Under the pieces are notes generated by a model that ran no database searches, was not told the origin of the DNA, and saw only the letters and a program-made list of their open reading frames with translations. Source: VAXT01 sp035318925 (GTDB taxonomy: Bacteria; Actinomycetota; Thermoleophilia; Gaiellales; Gaiellaceae). Taken from it: 64,000 nucleotides of DNA. The position numbers and the translations under genes are program-made. Positions 1-7,662 of the stretch are shown here, piece after piece; the stretch's first letter is position 1, and the number at the start of each line of letters is the position of its first letter. The DNA lies in assembly GCA_035318925.1 (NCBI GenBank), contig DATHDS010000032.1:1-64000 (forward strand), given 5' to 3'.

Positions 1-1
1 A

Positions 2-607
2 CTGGAGTTGGTGGACGGGATCTGCCTGTCCTCGACAGTGCCGGCGCTGGTCCGCGAGTTCGAGCTCTTCGCCGAGCGCTGGGCCGCCGCACCCATCCTT
101 GTCGTCGGCCCGGGCGCAAAGACCGGCATGCCAGTGAGGTACGACGACCCGCGCGAGGTCGGCCCTGACCGGGTCGTCAACGCGGTTGCCGCGAAGGAGC
201 GTTACGGCGCACCGTGCATCGTCGTCGACTTCGGAACCTCGACGAACTTCGACGTCGTCTCCGCCGAGGGCGAGTACGTCGGCGGGGTGCTCGCTCCGGG
301 GATCGAGATCTCGATGGACGCGCTTTTCGCCCGCGCGGCACGCCTGATGCGCGTCGATTTCACGGAGCCGCCCACAGTGATCGGCAAGACGACCGTGCAC
401 AGTCTCCAGTCCGGGCTCGTCTACGGGTTCGCGGGACAGGTCGACCGGATCGTCGAGGAGATCCGCGGCGAGCTTGGCACCGAGGCGCGGGCGATCGCGA
501 CCGGGGGCCTGGCCGAGATCGTCGCTCCACACGCGAGAACGATCGAGCGCGTCGACCCCGACCTCACGCTCGAGGGCCTTCGCCTGATCTGGGCCCTCAA
601 CTCCTAG
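2..607 (+). CDS. coaX: Type III pantothenate kinase (CoaX), 5' end outside window
   Basis: This enzyme phosphorylates pantothenate, the first step of coenzyme A synthesis, in the cytoplasm. The visible part is the C-terminal ~200 residues of a protein usually 250-260 long; the reading frame is open to the left edge. The family's second nucleotide-binding block is seen as DFGTSTNFDVV, followed by GGVLAPGIEISMDALF and the SLQSGLVYGF segment, and a late ATGGLAEIVAPH glycine-rich stretch. All are characteristic of CoaX of the ASKHA fold. The stop overlaps the end of a small opposite-strand frame. coaX next to dus and upstream of lysS matches a gene order known in Bacillus and Mycobacterium. The first ATP-binding motif lies off the window and cannot be checked. 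Confidence 0.93.
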   Translation: MELVDGICLSSTVPALVREFELFAERWAAAPILVVGPGAKTGMPVRYDDPREVGPDRVVNAVAAKERYGAPCIVVDFGTSTNFDVVSAEGEYVGGVLAPGIEISMDALFARAARLMRVDFTEPPTVIGKTTVHSLQSGLVYGFAGQVDRIVEEIRGELGTEARAIATGGLAEIVAPHARTIERVDPDLTLEGLRLIWALNS

Positions 608-756
608 CGTCGAAGCCAGTCGCGCAGGCGCGCGAGTGGGGAGGTCCCGCGGGCGTTTCGAATCGCTTCCTCCTGCGCGAGCTGACGCTTCGCGAAGGCG
701 CGCTCGCGCATGACGCGCGTCGGGTAGCGCGGCTTCCAGTAGACCGGCCTGGGCAC
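604..756 (-). CDS. Possible 50-residue basic small protein downstream of dus
   Basis: A 51-codon frame runs from GTG at 756 to TAG at 604. A strong ribosome-binding sequence GGAGG overlaps the end of dus and lies 5 bases before the GTG, so it would be translationally coupled to dus. The product begins MPRPVYWKPRYPTR and ends LARLRDWLRR; it is very basic, has no membrane segment and resembles nothing I can name. It ends tail-to-tail inside the last codons of coaX. The well-placed ribosome-binding sequence is the main support; lack of a known family keeps confidence low. Confidence 0.45.
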   Translation of the reverse strand: MPRPVYWKPRYPTRVMRERAFAKRQLAQEEAIRNARGTSPLARLRDWLRR

Positions 757-757
757 C

Positions 758-1864
758 TCAACCTCCGCCGTAGACCGAGATGGGCAGGTCGAGCAGCACC
801 TCGTCGCCCTGCGGCAGCTCGTCCTCGAGCCGCTCGAGGACGAAGCGGGCTCCCGGCGCTGCCGCCAGGAGCCGCTGCTCGACCGCCGCCAGCGAGTCCA
901 GCTGGACGAGCTCCTGCTTGAAGGGGCGGGGGAAGCGGCCGCGGCCCAGGTACCAGCCGTAGAACTTCTTCAGGAACCCGGTCGCCCGCTGCTCGCCGAG
1001 CTCCCGGGCGGTCTCGCGGATGAAGAGGATCAGCTCGGCTGCGACCTCCTCGCGGCTCGGCTCGACGTCGTCACCCATGATCTGGCGCAGCGCCCAGGGG
1101 TTTCCCTGCGCCGCGCGGCCGACCATGACCGCCGCCGCGCCGGTGGTGGCGAGGACGGTCTGAGCTCGCGCGCGCGAGACGATGTCGCCCGAAGCGATCA
1201 CGGGGACGTCCACGAGCTCGACGAGCTCGGCCGTGAGCGAGTGGTCCGCCTCGCCGGTGTACATCTGGCGCGCCGAGCGCGGGTGCAGGGTGAGGGTCGC
1301 CGCGCCTGCTTCGACGAGCCGGGGCCCCACATCGAGGCAGGTGCGGGAACCGTTCAGGATCCCGCGGCGCATCTTCACCGAGACGGGAATCGAGATCGCC
1401 TCCGCGACCGCCTCCACGATGCGGCAGGCGCGGTCCGGCTCGTCGAGGCACGTGGCCCCCGCGCCGGTCTTCGTCACCTTTCTCACCGGGCAGCCGAAGT
1501 TGATATCGACGAGGTCGGCGCCAGCGTCCTCGACCATCCGTGCCGCCTCGGCCATGATGCCCGGCTCTCCGCCGAAGATCTGAACCGCCAGTGGGTGCTC
1601 GTCGGCGGCGATCCGCAGGTAGCCGAGGGTCTTCTCGTTCCCGTGCGAAAGTCCCGCGCAGCTCACCATCTCCGAACAGACGAGCCCCGCGCCGAACCGG
1701 CGGCCCTGACGGCGAAACGCCTGCACGCTGACGCCCGCCATCGGCGCCAGGACGAGCCGGGTCGGGATCTCGACAGGCCCGATCCGCCAGGATTCGCGAA
1801 GATCTACCTGCACAGACGGCGAATCGTAGCCTCGAGAGAGGAGTTTGACGTCGTCCATTGTCAT
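758..1864 (-). CDS. dus: tRNA-dihydrouridine synthase
   Basis: The protein reduces specific uridines in tRNA to dihydrouridine using FMN and NAD(P)H. The start chosen is ATG 1864 (MTMDDVKLLS; a second ATG at 1858 is equally possible), giving 368 residues, near the family's usual size. The frame stays open much further upstream across greA, but that extension is an artefact of high GC. Visible features are the FMN-barrel start RLVLAPMAGVS, the catalytic cysteine in NFGCPVRKV, and the barrel strands VKMRRGI, TLHPRSARQMYTG, VPVIASGDI and VMVGRAAQGNPW. It is divergent from greA, whose promoter overlaps this start. DusB type is likely but not certain. Confidence 0.93.
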   Translation of the reverse strand: MTMDDVKLLSRGYDSPSVQVDLRESWRIGPVEIPTRLVLAPMAGVSVQAFRRQGRRFGAGLVCSEMVSCAGLSHGNEKTLGYLRIAADEHPLAVQIFGGEPGIMAEAARMVEDAGADLVDINFGCPVRKVTKTGAGATCLDEPDRACRIVEAVAEAISIPVSVKMRRGILNGSRTCLDVGPRLVEAGAATLTLHPRSARQMYTGEADHSLTAELVELVDVPVIASGDIVSRARAQTVLATTGAAAVMVGRAAQGNPWALRQIMGDDVEPSREEVAAELILFIRETARELGEQRATGFLKKFYGWYLGRGRFPRPFKQELVQLDSLAAVEQRLLAAAPGARFVLERLEDELPQGDEVLLDLPISVYGGG

Positions 1865-1873
1865 AGGTACTAT
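1845..1873 (+). promoter_or_regulatory. Sigma-70-type promoter for greA
   Basis: TTGACG at 1845-1850 and TACTAT at 1868-1873 are separated by exactly 17 bases, close to the housekeeping consensus. The -10 hexamer is 58 bases before the greA start. The promoter overlaps the dus start codons on the other strand, so polymerase binding here could interfere with dus translation initiation or transcription; that is an inference. Confidence 0.7.
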
Positions 1874-1930
1874 GCACGCCCGCGACGGCGCCCTTGCGCC
1901 GCGCGTTTTTTCTTCTGAGGAGGCAGTGAA

Positions 1931-2407
1931 GTGAAGGAAGTGATCCTCACTCCTGAGGGCTACAAGAAGCTCAGGGAGGAGATCGAGCATCTCTCGAACG
2001 ACAAGCGGCGCGAGGTTGCCGAGCGTATCCGCGTCGCGCGCCAGTTCGGGGACATCGCCGAGAACGCCGAGTACGACGACGCCAAGAACGACCAGGCGCT
2101 GCTCGAGCACCGCATCGCGGTCCTCGAGGAGCGGATGGCGCATGCGCGGGTGATCACGAAGAAGGACGTCGCCAAGGACGTCGTTTCGGTCGGCTCGCAC
2201 GTGAAGCTCCGGGACGTGTCCGCGAAGGAGACGGTCGAGTACCACATCGTCGGCTCCGCCGAAGCAAATCCGGCCGAGCACAAGCTCTCGAACGAGTCGC
2301 CGGTCGGCAAGGCGATCATCGGCAAGAAGAAGGGCGAGACGGTTGAGGTCACCACTCCGCGCGGCAAAGCCCTGAAATACAAGATCCTCGACATCAAAGC
2401 CGCCTAG
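1931..2407 (+). CDS. greA: Transcription elongation factor GreA
   Basis: GreA enters the RNA polymerase secondary channel and stimulates cleavage of the backtracked transcript. The GTG start at 1931 is preceded by GAGGAGG 7 bases upstream. The 158 residues match the family length. The N-terminal coiled coil (about residues 8-75) carries the conserved acidic tip in DIAENAEYDDAKNDQ, and the C-terminal FKBP-like domain includes SPVGKAIIGKKKGETVEV and ends KYKILDIKAA. A diverged copy of this last stretch is found again at 2868-2900. A hairpin follows the stop. Confidence 0.96.
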   Translation: MKEVILTPEGYKKLREEIEHLSNDKRREVAERIRVARQFGDIAENAEYDDAKNDQALLEHRIAVLEERMAHARVITKKDVAKDVVSVGSHVKLRDVSAKETVEYHIVGSAEANPAEHKLSNESPVGKAIIGKKKGETVEVTTPRGKALKYKILDIKAA

Positions 2408-2410
2408 TAG

Positions 2411-2459
2411 CCGAAGAAAGTCCGGCCGCGCTGCGCGCGACCATGACGACTTTCTTCGG
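2411..2459 (+). terminator. Hairpin after greA, probable terminator
   Basis: Perfect 12-base arms (CCGAAGAAAGTC at 2411-2422 and its reverse complement at 2448-2459) enclose a 25-base GC-rich loop, starting three bases after the greA stop. There is no T-run, so it may stabilise the 3' end rather than terminate alone. Confidence 0.5.
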
Positions 2460-2483
2460 GATCTAGAGGACTTGCCGTTGTGG

Positions 2484-2510
2484 GCGGAGGCGGGCAAAGC
2501 CCACCTCCGC
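2484..2510. repeat. Short stable inverted repeat between greA and the next gene
   Basis: Arms GCGGAGGCGGGC (2484-2495) and GCCCACCTCCGC (2499-2510) pair with one G-T mismatch around an AAA loop. No T-run follows on either strand. It may act as a second stem of the greA 3' region or a leader of the next gene. Confidence 0.4.
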
Positions 2511-2543
2511 GGCGGGGGCACGGCTCGGTAACAATCAACCTCG

Positions 2544-2822
2544 TTGGACACGTTTGTTCCGCTCATGCTCTTCGGCGGCGCCGGCGCCGTGACTGGTTTC
2601 GGTCTCGGTGCTGCAGTCGGAATCGGTCGATTCCGCGAGTTGCTCGGGCTCGGGTCTATCGGAGGAGTCCTGATCGGCGGGATATGGGCGACGCTCAGCA
2701 AGCAGGATGAGGCTTGGGGGTGGGCGATCGCGTTGGTTTTCGCGAACCTCTTGTCGTACACAGTTTTCCTCGGGCTCGGTGGAGGCATGCGCGCGCTCAT
2801 CTCACGAGCTAGCGACACTTAG
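2544..2822 (+). CDS. Small hypothetical glycine-rich membrane protein
   Basis: The 92-residue frame starts at TTG 2544 (an in-frame ATG lies at 2565). It has two or three hydrophobic glycine-rich segments, roughly residues 7-28, 34-50 and 60-82 (FVPLMLFGGAGAVTGFG, GSIGGVLIGGIWATL, WAIALVFANLLSYTVFLG), and ends with polar ISRASDT. I do not recognise a family. The stop TAG at 2820 is itself the first base-triplet of a relic copy of the lysS 5' region, so the gene lies inside the left unit of an old tandem duplication. No clear ribosome-binding site precedes either start. Confidence 0.5.
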   Translation: MDTFVPLMLFGGAGAVTGFGLGAAVGIGRFRELLGLGSIGGVLIGGIWATLSKQDEAWGWAIALVFANLLSYTVFLGLGGGMRALISRASDT

Positions 2823-2900
2823 ACTCGCGCGCTACGGCCTTACCGAAACGATTTCCGGACCGGGACGAAGCACAAGATCATGGACATCAAGGCCGCGTAA
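2820..2900 (+). repeat. Relic junction: copy of lysS 5' end fused to copy of greA 3' end
   Basis: Bases 2820-2868 match the lysS start region at 3617-3665: the first 15 bases (TAGACTCGCGCGCTA) are identical and CGAAACGATTTCC recurs, but the ATG has lost a base. Bases 2868-2900 then match the greA 3' end at 2375-2407 and would encode KHKIMDIKAA plus stop, against KYKILDIKAA in greA. The order lysS-start then greA-end is the junction expected from a tandem duplication of the greA-lysS interval. Confidence 0.75.
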
Positions 2901-2920
2901 CGAGCCGCTAGGCTCGTTCC

Positions 2921-3607
2921 GTGTTCGAGCGCTTCACCGAAGGCGCCAGGCAGGCCGTCGTCGTCGCCCAGGACGAAGCCCACGGACTCAAGCACAACTA
3001 CATCGGCACGGAGCACATCCTCCTCGGGCTGCTCCGCGAGGAGAAAGGCCTGGCGGCGCGCGCCCTGGAGTCGCTCGACATCACCCTCGAGGAGGTTCGT
3101 GCGCAGATCGCCCGCATCGTCGGCCAGGGCGACGAGGTGACGACCGGTCAGATCCCGTTCACGCCGCGTGCGAAGAAGGTACTCGACCTCGCCTTGCGCG
3201 AGGCGCTCTCGCTGGGCCACAACCACATCGGCACGGAGCACATCCTGCTCGGGCTCGTGCGCGAGAACGAGGGCGTCGCGGCCTGGATCCTGCTCGACTT
3301 CGGCGCCGACGCCGAGAAGATCCGCAACGAAGTGATCAGCTTCCTCTCCGGCAAGGGGCGTCCGATCTCAGCCCGCGAAGAACCGAGCCAGCCAACCGAA
3401 ATGTTGCCGCCGATTCCAGGGCTCGAGTTTCCTCCGCGCGGTCAAAGCCCGACGCTACGGCTACGGAGGTCGGGCCGAATTTCCATCGGAGGCCGGCCAC
3501 CGTGGTGGCAGCCGATCGTGCATCACACCGACCTTTGGTTCGGGATGGTTATCGGAGCCTTGCTCTTTGGCGCCGGCCTGTTTGTCGGCTGGCTGATCTG
3601 GGGCTGA
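2921..3607 (+). CDS. ClpC N-terminal-domain protein with C-terminal membrane anchor
   Basis: Residues 1-148 form a complete double Clp repeat nearly identical to the N-domain of the ClpC encoded at 21961 (MFERFTEGARQ, KHNYIGTEHILLGLLREE, GQGDEVTTGQIPFTPRAKK, GHNHIGTEHILLGLVREN). Instead of ATPase modules, a proline-rich linker (about 149-200) leads to one transmembrane segment, LWFGMVIGALLFGAGLFVG, at the C terminus. In ClpC the N-domain binds adaptors and substrates, so this protein could tether or titrate such partners at the membrane; that role is inferred. The GTG start at 2921 aligns with the ClpC N terminus. It lies in the right unit of a relic tandem duplication, directly before lysS. 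It has no AAA+ motif and cannot unfold proteins itself. Confidence 0.85.
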   Translation: MFERFTEGARQAVVVAQDEAHGLKHNYIGTEHILLGLLREEKGLAARALESLDITLEEVRAQIARIVGQGDEVTTGQIPFTPRAKKVLDLALREALSLGHNHIGTEHILLGLVRENEGVAAWILLDFGADAEKIRNEVISFLSGKGRPISAREEPSQPTEMLPPIPGLEFPPRGQSPTLRLRRSGRISIGGRPPWWQPIVHHTDLWFGMVIGALLFGAGLFVGWLIWG

Positions 3608-3631
3608 AGCGCCGAATAGACTCGCGCGCTA

Positions 3632-4993
3632 ATGGCTTTGGCGAAACGATTTCCTGACCGGGAGGAGATCTCGGCCGTCCGGGTCGAGGCCGAGAAGGTC
3701 GAGCCCGGGGAGGAGGCGGGGGAGCCCCGTCGCGTCGCTGGCCGGGTCATGGCTCGCCGGGACATGGGGAAGCTCGTCTTCCTCGACCTCGTCGATCGCT
3801 CCGGGAAGATCCAGCTGCTCGTGTCGGAAGATCGCGCGGGACCCGTCAATCTCGATCTCGGGGACATCGTGGGCGCGACCGGGATCCCCTCGAAGACGAA
3901 GCGCGGTGAGCCCTCGCTCGCCGTTACCGAGCTCGAGCTGCTCGCCAAGATCCGCCGGCCGCTGCCGGACACCTTCCACGGCCTGAGCGACACCGAGGCC
4001 CGCTACCGCCGGCGCTACCTCGACCTGCTGATGAACGACGAGTTGCGCGCCGACGTCGAGCTGCGCGCCCGCATGGTTGCGGCAATCCGCCGCTACCTCG
4101 ACGAGCACGGCTTCCTCGAGGTCGAGACGCCGGTGCTCCAGCCCCGCTACGGCGGCGCGCTCGCCGATCCGTTCGTGACGCATTCGAACGAGCTCGACGC
4201 CGACCTCTACCTCCGCATCGCGACCGAGCTCTACCTCAAGCGCCTGATCGTCGGCGGGCTCGAGCGCGTCTACGAGCTGGGCCGCGATTTCCGCAACGAG
4301 AGCGTCTCCTACAAGCACGCACCCGAGTTCACGATGGTCGAGTGGTACGAGGCGTATGCGGACTACAACGACACGATGGCCAGGATCGAGGAGCTGGTTG
4401 AGACCGTCGCCCAGGCGACGCTCGGGACGACGAAGGTCACCTTCCGCGGGCACGACGTCGACCTCAAGGCGCCGTGGAAGCGGGTCAAGCTCGTCGACGC
4501 ACTCGAGGAGAAGGAGCTCTGGACGCGTGATGCGGACGACCTTCGCAAGCGCCTCGAGGAACGAGGAGTCGACACGAGCGCGAACGACACGTGGAGCGGC
4601 CTCGTCGACCACGCGCTCAGCCATTTCGTCGAGCCCGAGCTGGTCGAGCCGACCATCCTCCACGACTACCCGGTGGAGCTCTCTCCCTTCGCGAGGCCGA
4701 CCGACGTTGACCCGTCGATCGTCGAGCGCTTCGAGTTCTTCGTCGGCGGCATGGAGCTCGGAAACGCGTTCACGGAGATCAACGACCCCGAGGAGCAGGC
4801 GAAGCGCTTCGCCGAGCAGGCGGCCGACCCGGCCGGCCAGCAGGGCGATCCGGACTACGTCGAGGCGCTCGAATACGGAATGCCGCCCACTGGAGGGCTC
4901 GGGCTCGGGATCGACCGGCTCGCGATGGTGCTCGCCGGGCGCGACAACATCCGGGACGTGATCCTTTTCCCGGCCCTGCGGGAGCGGCCCTAG
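3632..4993 (+). CDS. lysS: Lysine--tRNA ligase, class II
   Basis: It charges tRNA-Lys with lysine in the cytoplasm. The N-terminal OB-fold anticodon domain (about residues 20-110) contains VAGRVMARRDMGKLVFLDL. The class II core shows motif 2 in YELGRDFRNES (near residue 218), the lysine-type block EFTMVEWYEAYADY, and motif 3 in GLGLGIDRLAMVLAG (near 423). At 453 residues it is somewhat shorter than the usual ~500. ATG 3632 is taken as the start; a relic of this 5' region is present at 2820. Its stop overlaps the stop of the opposite-strand methyltransferase gene by four bases. In the conserved backbone lysS is normally close to clpC, but here a polysaccharide locus intervenes. Confidence 0.96.
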   Translation: MALAKRFPDREEISAVRVEAEKVEPGEEAGEPRRVAGRVMARRDMGKLVFLDLVDRSGKIQLLVSEDRAGPVNLDLGDIVGATGIPSKTKRGEPSLAVTELELLAKIRRPLPDTFHGLSDTEARYRRRYLDLLMNDELRADVELRARMVAAIRRYLDEHGFLEVETPVLQPRYGGALADPFVTHSNELDADLYLRIATELYLKRLIVGGLERVYELGRDFRNESVSYKHAPEFTMVEWYEAYADYNDTMARIEELVETVAQATLGTTKVTFRGHDVDLKAPWKRVKLVDALEEKELWTRDADDLRKRLEERGVDTSANDTWSGLVDHALSHFVEPELVEPTILHDYPVELSPFARPTDVDPSIVERFEFFVGGMELGNAFTEINDPEEQAKRFAEQAADPAGQQGDPDYVEALEYGMPPTGGLGLGIDRLAMVLAGRDNIRDVILFPALRERP

Positions 4994-5724
4994 GCGGGAC
5001 GGCGCCCGCGCGCGACGGCGTAGTGGCTCAGGTGCCGGCCGAGGGGAGTGAAGGCGAGCCGCAGCTGAGCTTCGACGCCGACCCGGAGGCTCTGTGAGAG
5101 CGCCGGGAGTATCACCGCGCCCCCGACCAGGACGTCCGCGAAGCGGGCGCTTTGCAGCAAATCGCCGAGCTCGGAGGCGGTGAACGCGTACCGGTAGAGC
5201 CCATTCTCGAAGAAGCCTTCCTTCTGCCGTCGAATGTGCCCGCGCCAGCGGTAACAGGAGACGACGAGCACGCCTCCGGGCTTCAGGATCCTGTGCAGCT
5301 CACGCAAGGCCTGCCGCCGGTGCTCGTCGGTCGGCACGTGCTGGATCACCTCGAAGCACATGACCCGATCGGCTGTCGCGTCCTCGAGGGGCATTGCGCG
5401 CAGGTCAGCCGCGACGAGCGTCAGCCGCTCGCGCTTCTCCGTGGGCACACGCTCTCGCGCGACGTCGAGGCTCGCCTGGGAGTGGTCGGCGCCGATCACG
5501 CCGGCGGCCCGATCGAGCAGCGCTTCCAGGTGCGTGCCTGTGCCACACCCCGCGTCGACGACAGTGTGCTCCGGCCGAAGGTCGAGCTGCGAGAAAACGC
5601 ACGCGTCCTCGACGGTGCGATGGTAGGTGTCTTGAGCGCGGTGCCGGTCGTATGCCCTGGCCTCGCGATCGCGGATCTCGCGCTCTCGATCGACGATCGC
5701 GTCCGGGTCTGTTGCACTCGGCAC
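4990..5724 (-). CDS. Class I SAM-dependent methyltransferase
   Basis: The 244-residue protein has the Rossmann methyltransferase fold of the Methyltransf_11/25 type: motif I VVDAGCGTGTHLEALL (about 56-71), the acidic end of strand beta2 in VIGADHSQASL, motif II-like LVAADLRAMPLEDATAD and post-motif RILKPGGVLVVSCYRW. The substrate is unknown. It is the first gene of the polysaccharide region and divergent from the GNAT gene by 44 bases, so methylation of a sugar or lipid-linked glycan is possible but only inferred. It overlaps the lysS stop by four bases tail-to-tail. Confidence 0.88.
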   Translation of the reverse strand: MPSATDPDAIVDREREIRDREARAYDRHRAQDTYHRTVEDACVFSQLDLRPEHTVVDAGCGTGTHLEALLDRAAGVIGADHSQASLDVARERVPTEKRERLTLVAADLRAMPLEDATADRVMCFEVIQHVPTDEHRRQALRELHRILKPGGVLVVSCYRWRGHIRRQKEGFFENGLYRYAFTASELGDLLQSARFADVLVGGAVILPALSQSLRVGVEAQLRLAFTPLGRHLSHYAVARGRRPA

Positions 5725-5768
5725 GACCGAGTACGCTAGTCAAACCGCCCGGAAGTAGACTCGGCGTG

Positions 5769-6791
5769 ATGCAGTCGAGCGCGCTCCGGTTCGAGCTCGT
5801 ACCGGTCGAGCCCCATGCGCTTCAGAGCTTCGAGGACGAGTGGCGCGCGCTTGAAGCACGTGCGGACCCCGAGCCCTTCGTGACGTTCGACTGGCTCGCC
5901 GCGTGGGTGAACGCCTATGCACCGACGCGCATCTCCGTGCTGCGGGCGCTAGAGGGGGACGGCCCGGTCGCGCTCGGACTGATCGAGCACGCGACGGGCG
6001 GGCGCTGGTATTTCGCCGGCCGTCCCGTTTCGACGTATCGGGGCCTCCTCTACGACGCCGATCGTTCATCGGCCATCTGGAGCGGTCTGGCGAGCTGGGT
6101 GCAGACGGCACCGTCCGGCTGCGCGGCGCTGAGTGCAGAAGGGCTGAGCGCGGATATCGCAGCTCTGCTCGGGCGGTCCAACCGCCAGCCGACGATCTTC
6201 CGCGTGCTCGCGTTGCCCGACTCCTTCGAGGCGTATCTCGCCCAACGGTCAAGCTCCACCCGGCAGACCTTGAGGCGGAAGCTTCGCGGCTTCGAGCGGG
6301 CCGGCGGAGCGCTCGTCGAGGCCGTCGACCTGCCGGCAGCGCTGGAAACCTTCGTCCGCTTGCACGCCGAGCGCGCGGCGAGCAAGGGCGAACAGCACGC
6401 GATGATCGACGAGCGGCTAACACGCCTGCTCGGCTTGCTCCGCGGCGACTCGCCATGGCGTCGGGTGTGGGAGCTCGAGCTCGACGGCCGCACGATCGCC
6501 GTCTCCATCCACCTCGAGCTGGGCGACACCGTTCACTTCTACAACACCGGGATGGACGTGAGCGCGGAACGGCTCAGCCCGGGGATTGTGCTCGAGCTCG
6601 ACCTGATCCGGGACGCGATCGAGCGCGGTCTGAAACGCTTCGACCTCGGCCCGGGCGATGCGTCGTACAAAGCACAGCTCGGTGGCGAGCAGGTGGAGCG
6701 CTACCTGGTCACGCTTGCCGCACCAACCCTGCGCGGGCGAACTGTCCAACTGGCGCTCGCCGCGCGGATGCGTCTCCGGGGACGTCGCTAG
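5769..6791 (+). CDS. FemAB/BioF2-like GNAT acetyltransferase (CelD/BcsL type)
   Basis: The 340-residue protein matches the Acetyltransf_6 group found in polysaccharide loci: an N-terminal GNAT-like half with PFVTFDWLAAWVNAYAP, the central basic segment TRQTLRRKLRGFERAGGALV, and a C-terminal acyl-CoA-binding half with HFYNTGMDVSAERLSPGIVL and DLGPGDASYKAQLGG. Such proteins are thought to acylate sugars or add residues to polymers; the substrate here cannot be read. The ATG at 5769 is chosen because the family similarity begins just after it, although the frame is open upstream. It starts a plus-strand run with the next two genes. Confidence 0.82.
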   Translation: MQSSALRFELVPVEPHALQSFEDEWRALEARADPEPFVTFDWLAAWVNAYAPTRISVLRALEGDGPVALGLIEHATGGRWYFAGRPVSTYRGLLYDADRSSAIWSGLASWVQTAPSGCAALSAEGLSADIAALLGRSNRQPTIFRVLALPDSFEAYLAQRSSSTRQTLRRKLRGFERAGGALVEAVDLPAALETFVRLHAERAASKGEQHAMIDERLTRLLGLLRGDSPWRRVWELELDGRTIAVSIHLELGDTVHFYNTGMDVSAERLSPGIVLELDLIRDAIERGLKRFDLGPGDASYKAQLGGEQVERYLVTLAAPTLRGRTVQLALAARMRLRGRR

Positions 6792-6810
6792 GCTCTTCGG
6801 TGCGCGTGAC

Positions 6811-7662
6811 GTGCAGGCTCCGCCTTTGACAGCCCTTCCTCCCGACTGCCCGCACGACCTCGAGGACGAGCTCGCATCGCGCGATGCCGCCGTCGTGCGG
6901 GTCGAGCCGGACCCGCCGAAGACGTACCTCTGGCTCGCCGCGCCCGGCGAAGCTCTGTTCGCGTGGTATAGCACTGCGCCGGCGCACGCGGCGCTCGTCG
7001 CCTACGAGGCCGCCGCGCGAACAGCGATCGGGACCGAAGGGCCGCTGCGGGCCCCGCCGCTCCTCGCCGTCGGCGGGCTCTGGCGAGTTGAGCGCGCCCT
7101 GAGAGCGGAACCCTTGCGCGGCCAGGCCGTCGTCGACCGCGTCGTCGAGGCTGCCCAGGCGCTGGGTGGCATGGAGCTCCCCGATCTTCCTGCGGCCCTC
7201 GGAGTCGAGAGCCGCCCGGCCGCGTTTCGCCGGCGACTGCGCACGCTCCGCTCGCCGCTCCCGACCGCCGACGCCGTCCGCGCGCGCCGCGTTCTCGAGG
7301 CGACGTCGCTCCCACGCGTGACCAGCCACGGCGAGTTCAACAGCAAGCACGTGCTCATCGAGGGCGGCGATCCATGGATCGTGGATTGGGAACTGGCGGC
7401 GAAGCGCCCGCTGGGGTACGACCTGATGACCCTCTGGGCCGATCTGGAGCGGGACGAGGACCGCGACCTTCTCTTCGAGGCGTCCATTCGGGCGCTCGGC
7501 GACGAGTGGCGCGCCGAGCTGCGCCGACTGGGCTACGCGCTTCTGGTCCGCGTGATCACCTCCGCCCTCGCCGAGCCGCTCGCCCAGAACCGCGACCCGG
7601 AACGCGCACGCGCACTCCTGGCACGTCTTCCGGCGGCTCGCCGCGATGCGCTCGGAGGCTGA
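6811..7662 (+). CDS. APH-fold phosphotransferase-like protein
   Basis: The 283-residue product looks like a diverged aminoglycoside-phosphotransferase/choline-kinase-fold protein. The Brenner-like segment VTSHGEFNSKHVLIEGG (catalytic region, with E replacing the usual D after HG) is followed by PWIVDWELAAKRPLGYDLM, which holds the metal-binding D and typical context. The kinase N-lobe is weak and the usual HGDxxxxN motif is altered to HGEFNSKH. GTG 6811 is chosen as the first suitable start after the preceding gene; the site lacks a strong ribosome-binding sequence. It lies between two polysaccharide genes and may phosphorylate a sugar or lipid precursor; function is inferred. Confidence 0.7.
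   Translation: MQAPPLTALPPDCPHDLEDELASRDAAVVRVEPDPPKTYLWLAAPGEALFAWYSTAPAHAALVAYEAAARTAIGTEGPLRAPPLLAVGGLWRVERALRAEPLRGQAVVDRVVEAAQALGGMELPDLPAALGVESRPAAFRRRLRTLRSPLPTADAVRARRVLEATSLPRVTSHGEFNSKHVLIEGGDPWIVDWELAAKRPLGYDLMTLWADLERDEDRDLLFEASIRALGDEWRAELRRLGYALLVRVITSALAEPLAQNRDPERARALLARLPAARRDALGG

Noticed and set aside
1865..2818. In-frame N-terminal extension of dus over greA
   Set aside because: It runs antisense through greA with unbiased residue content; the tRNA-dihydrouridine synthase similarity begins after ATG 1864.
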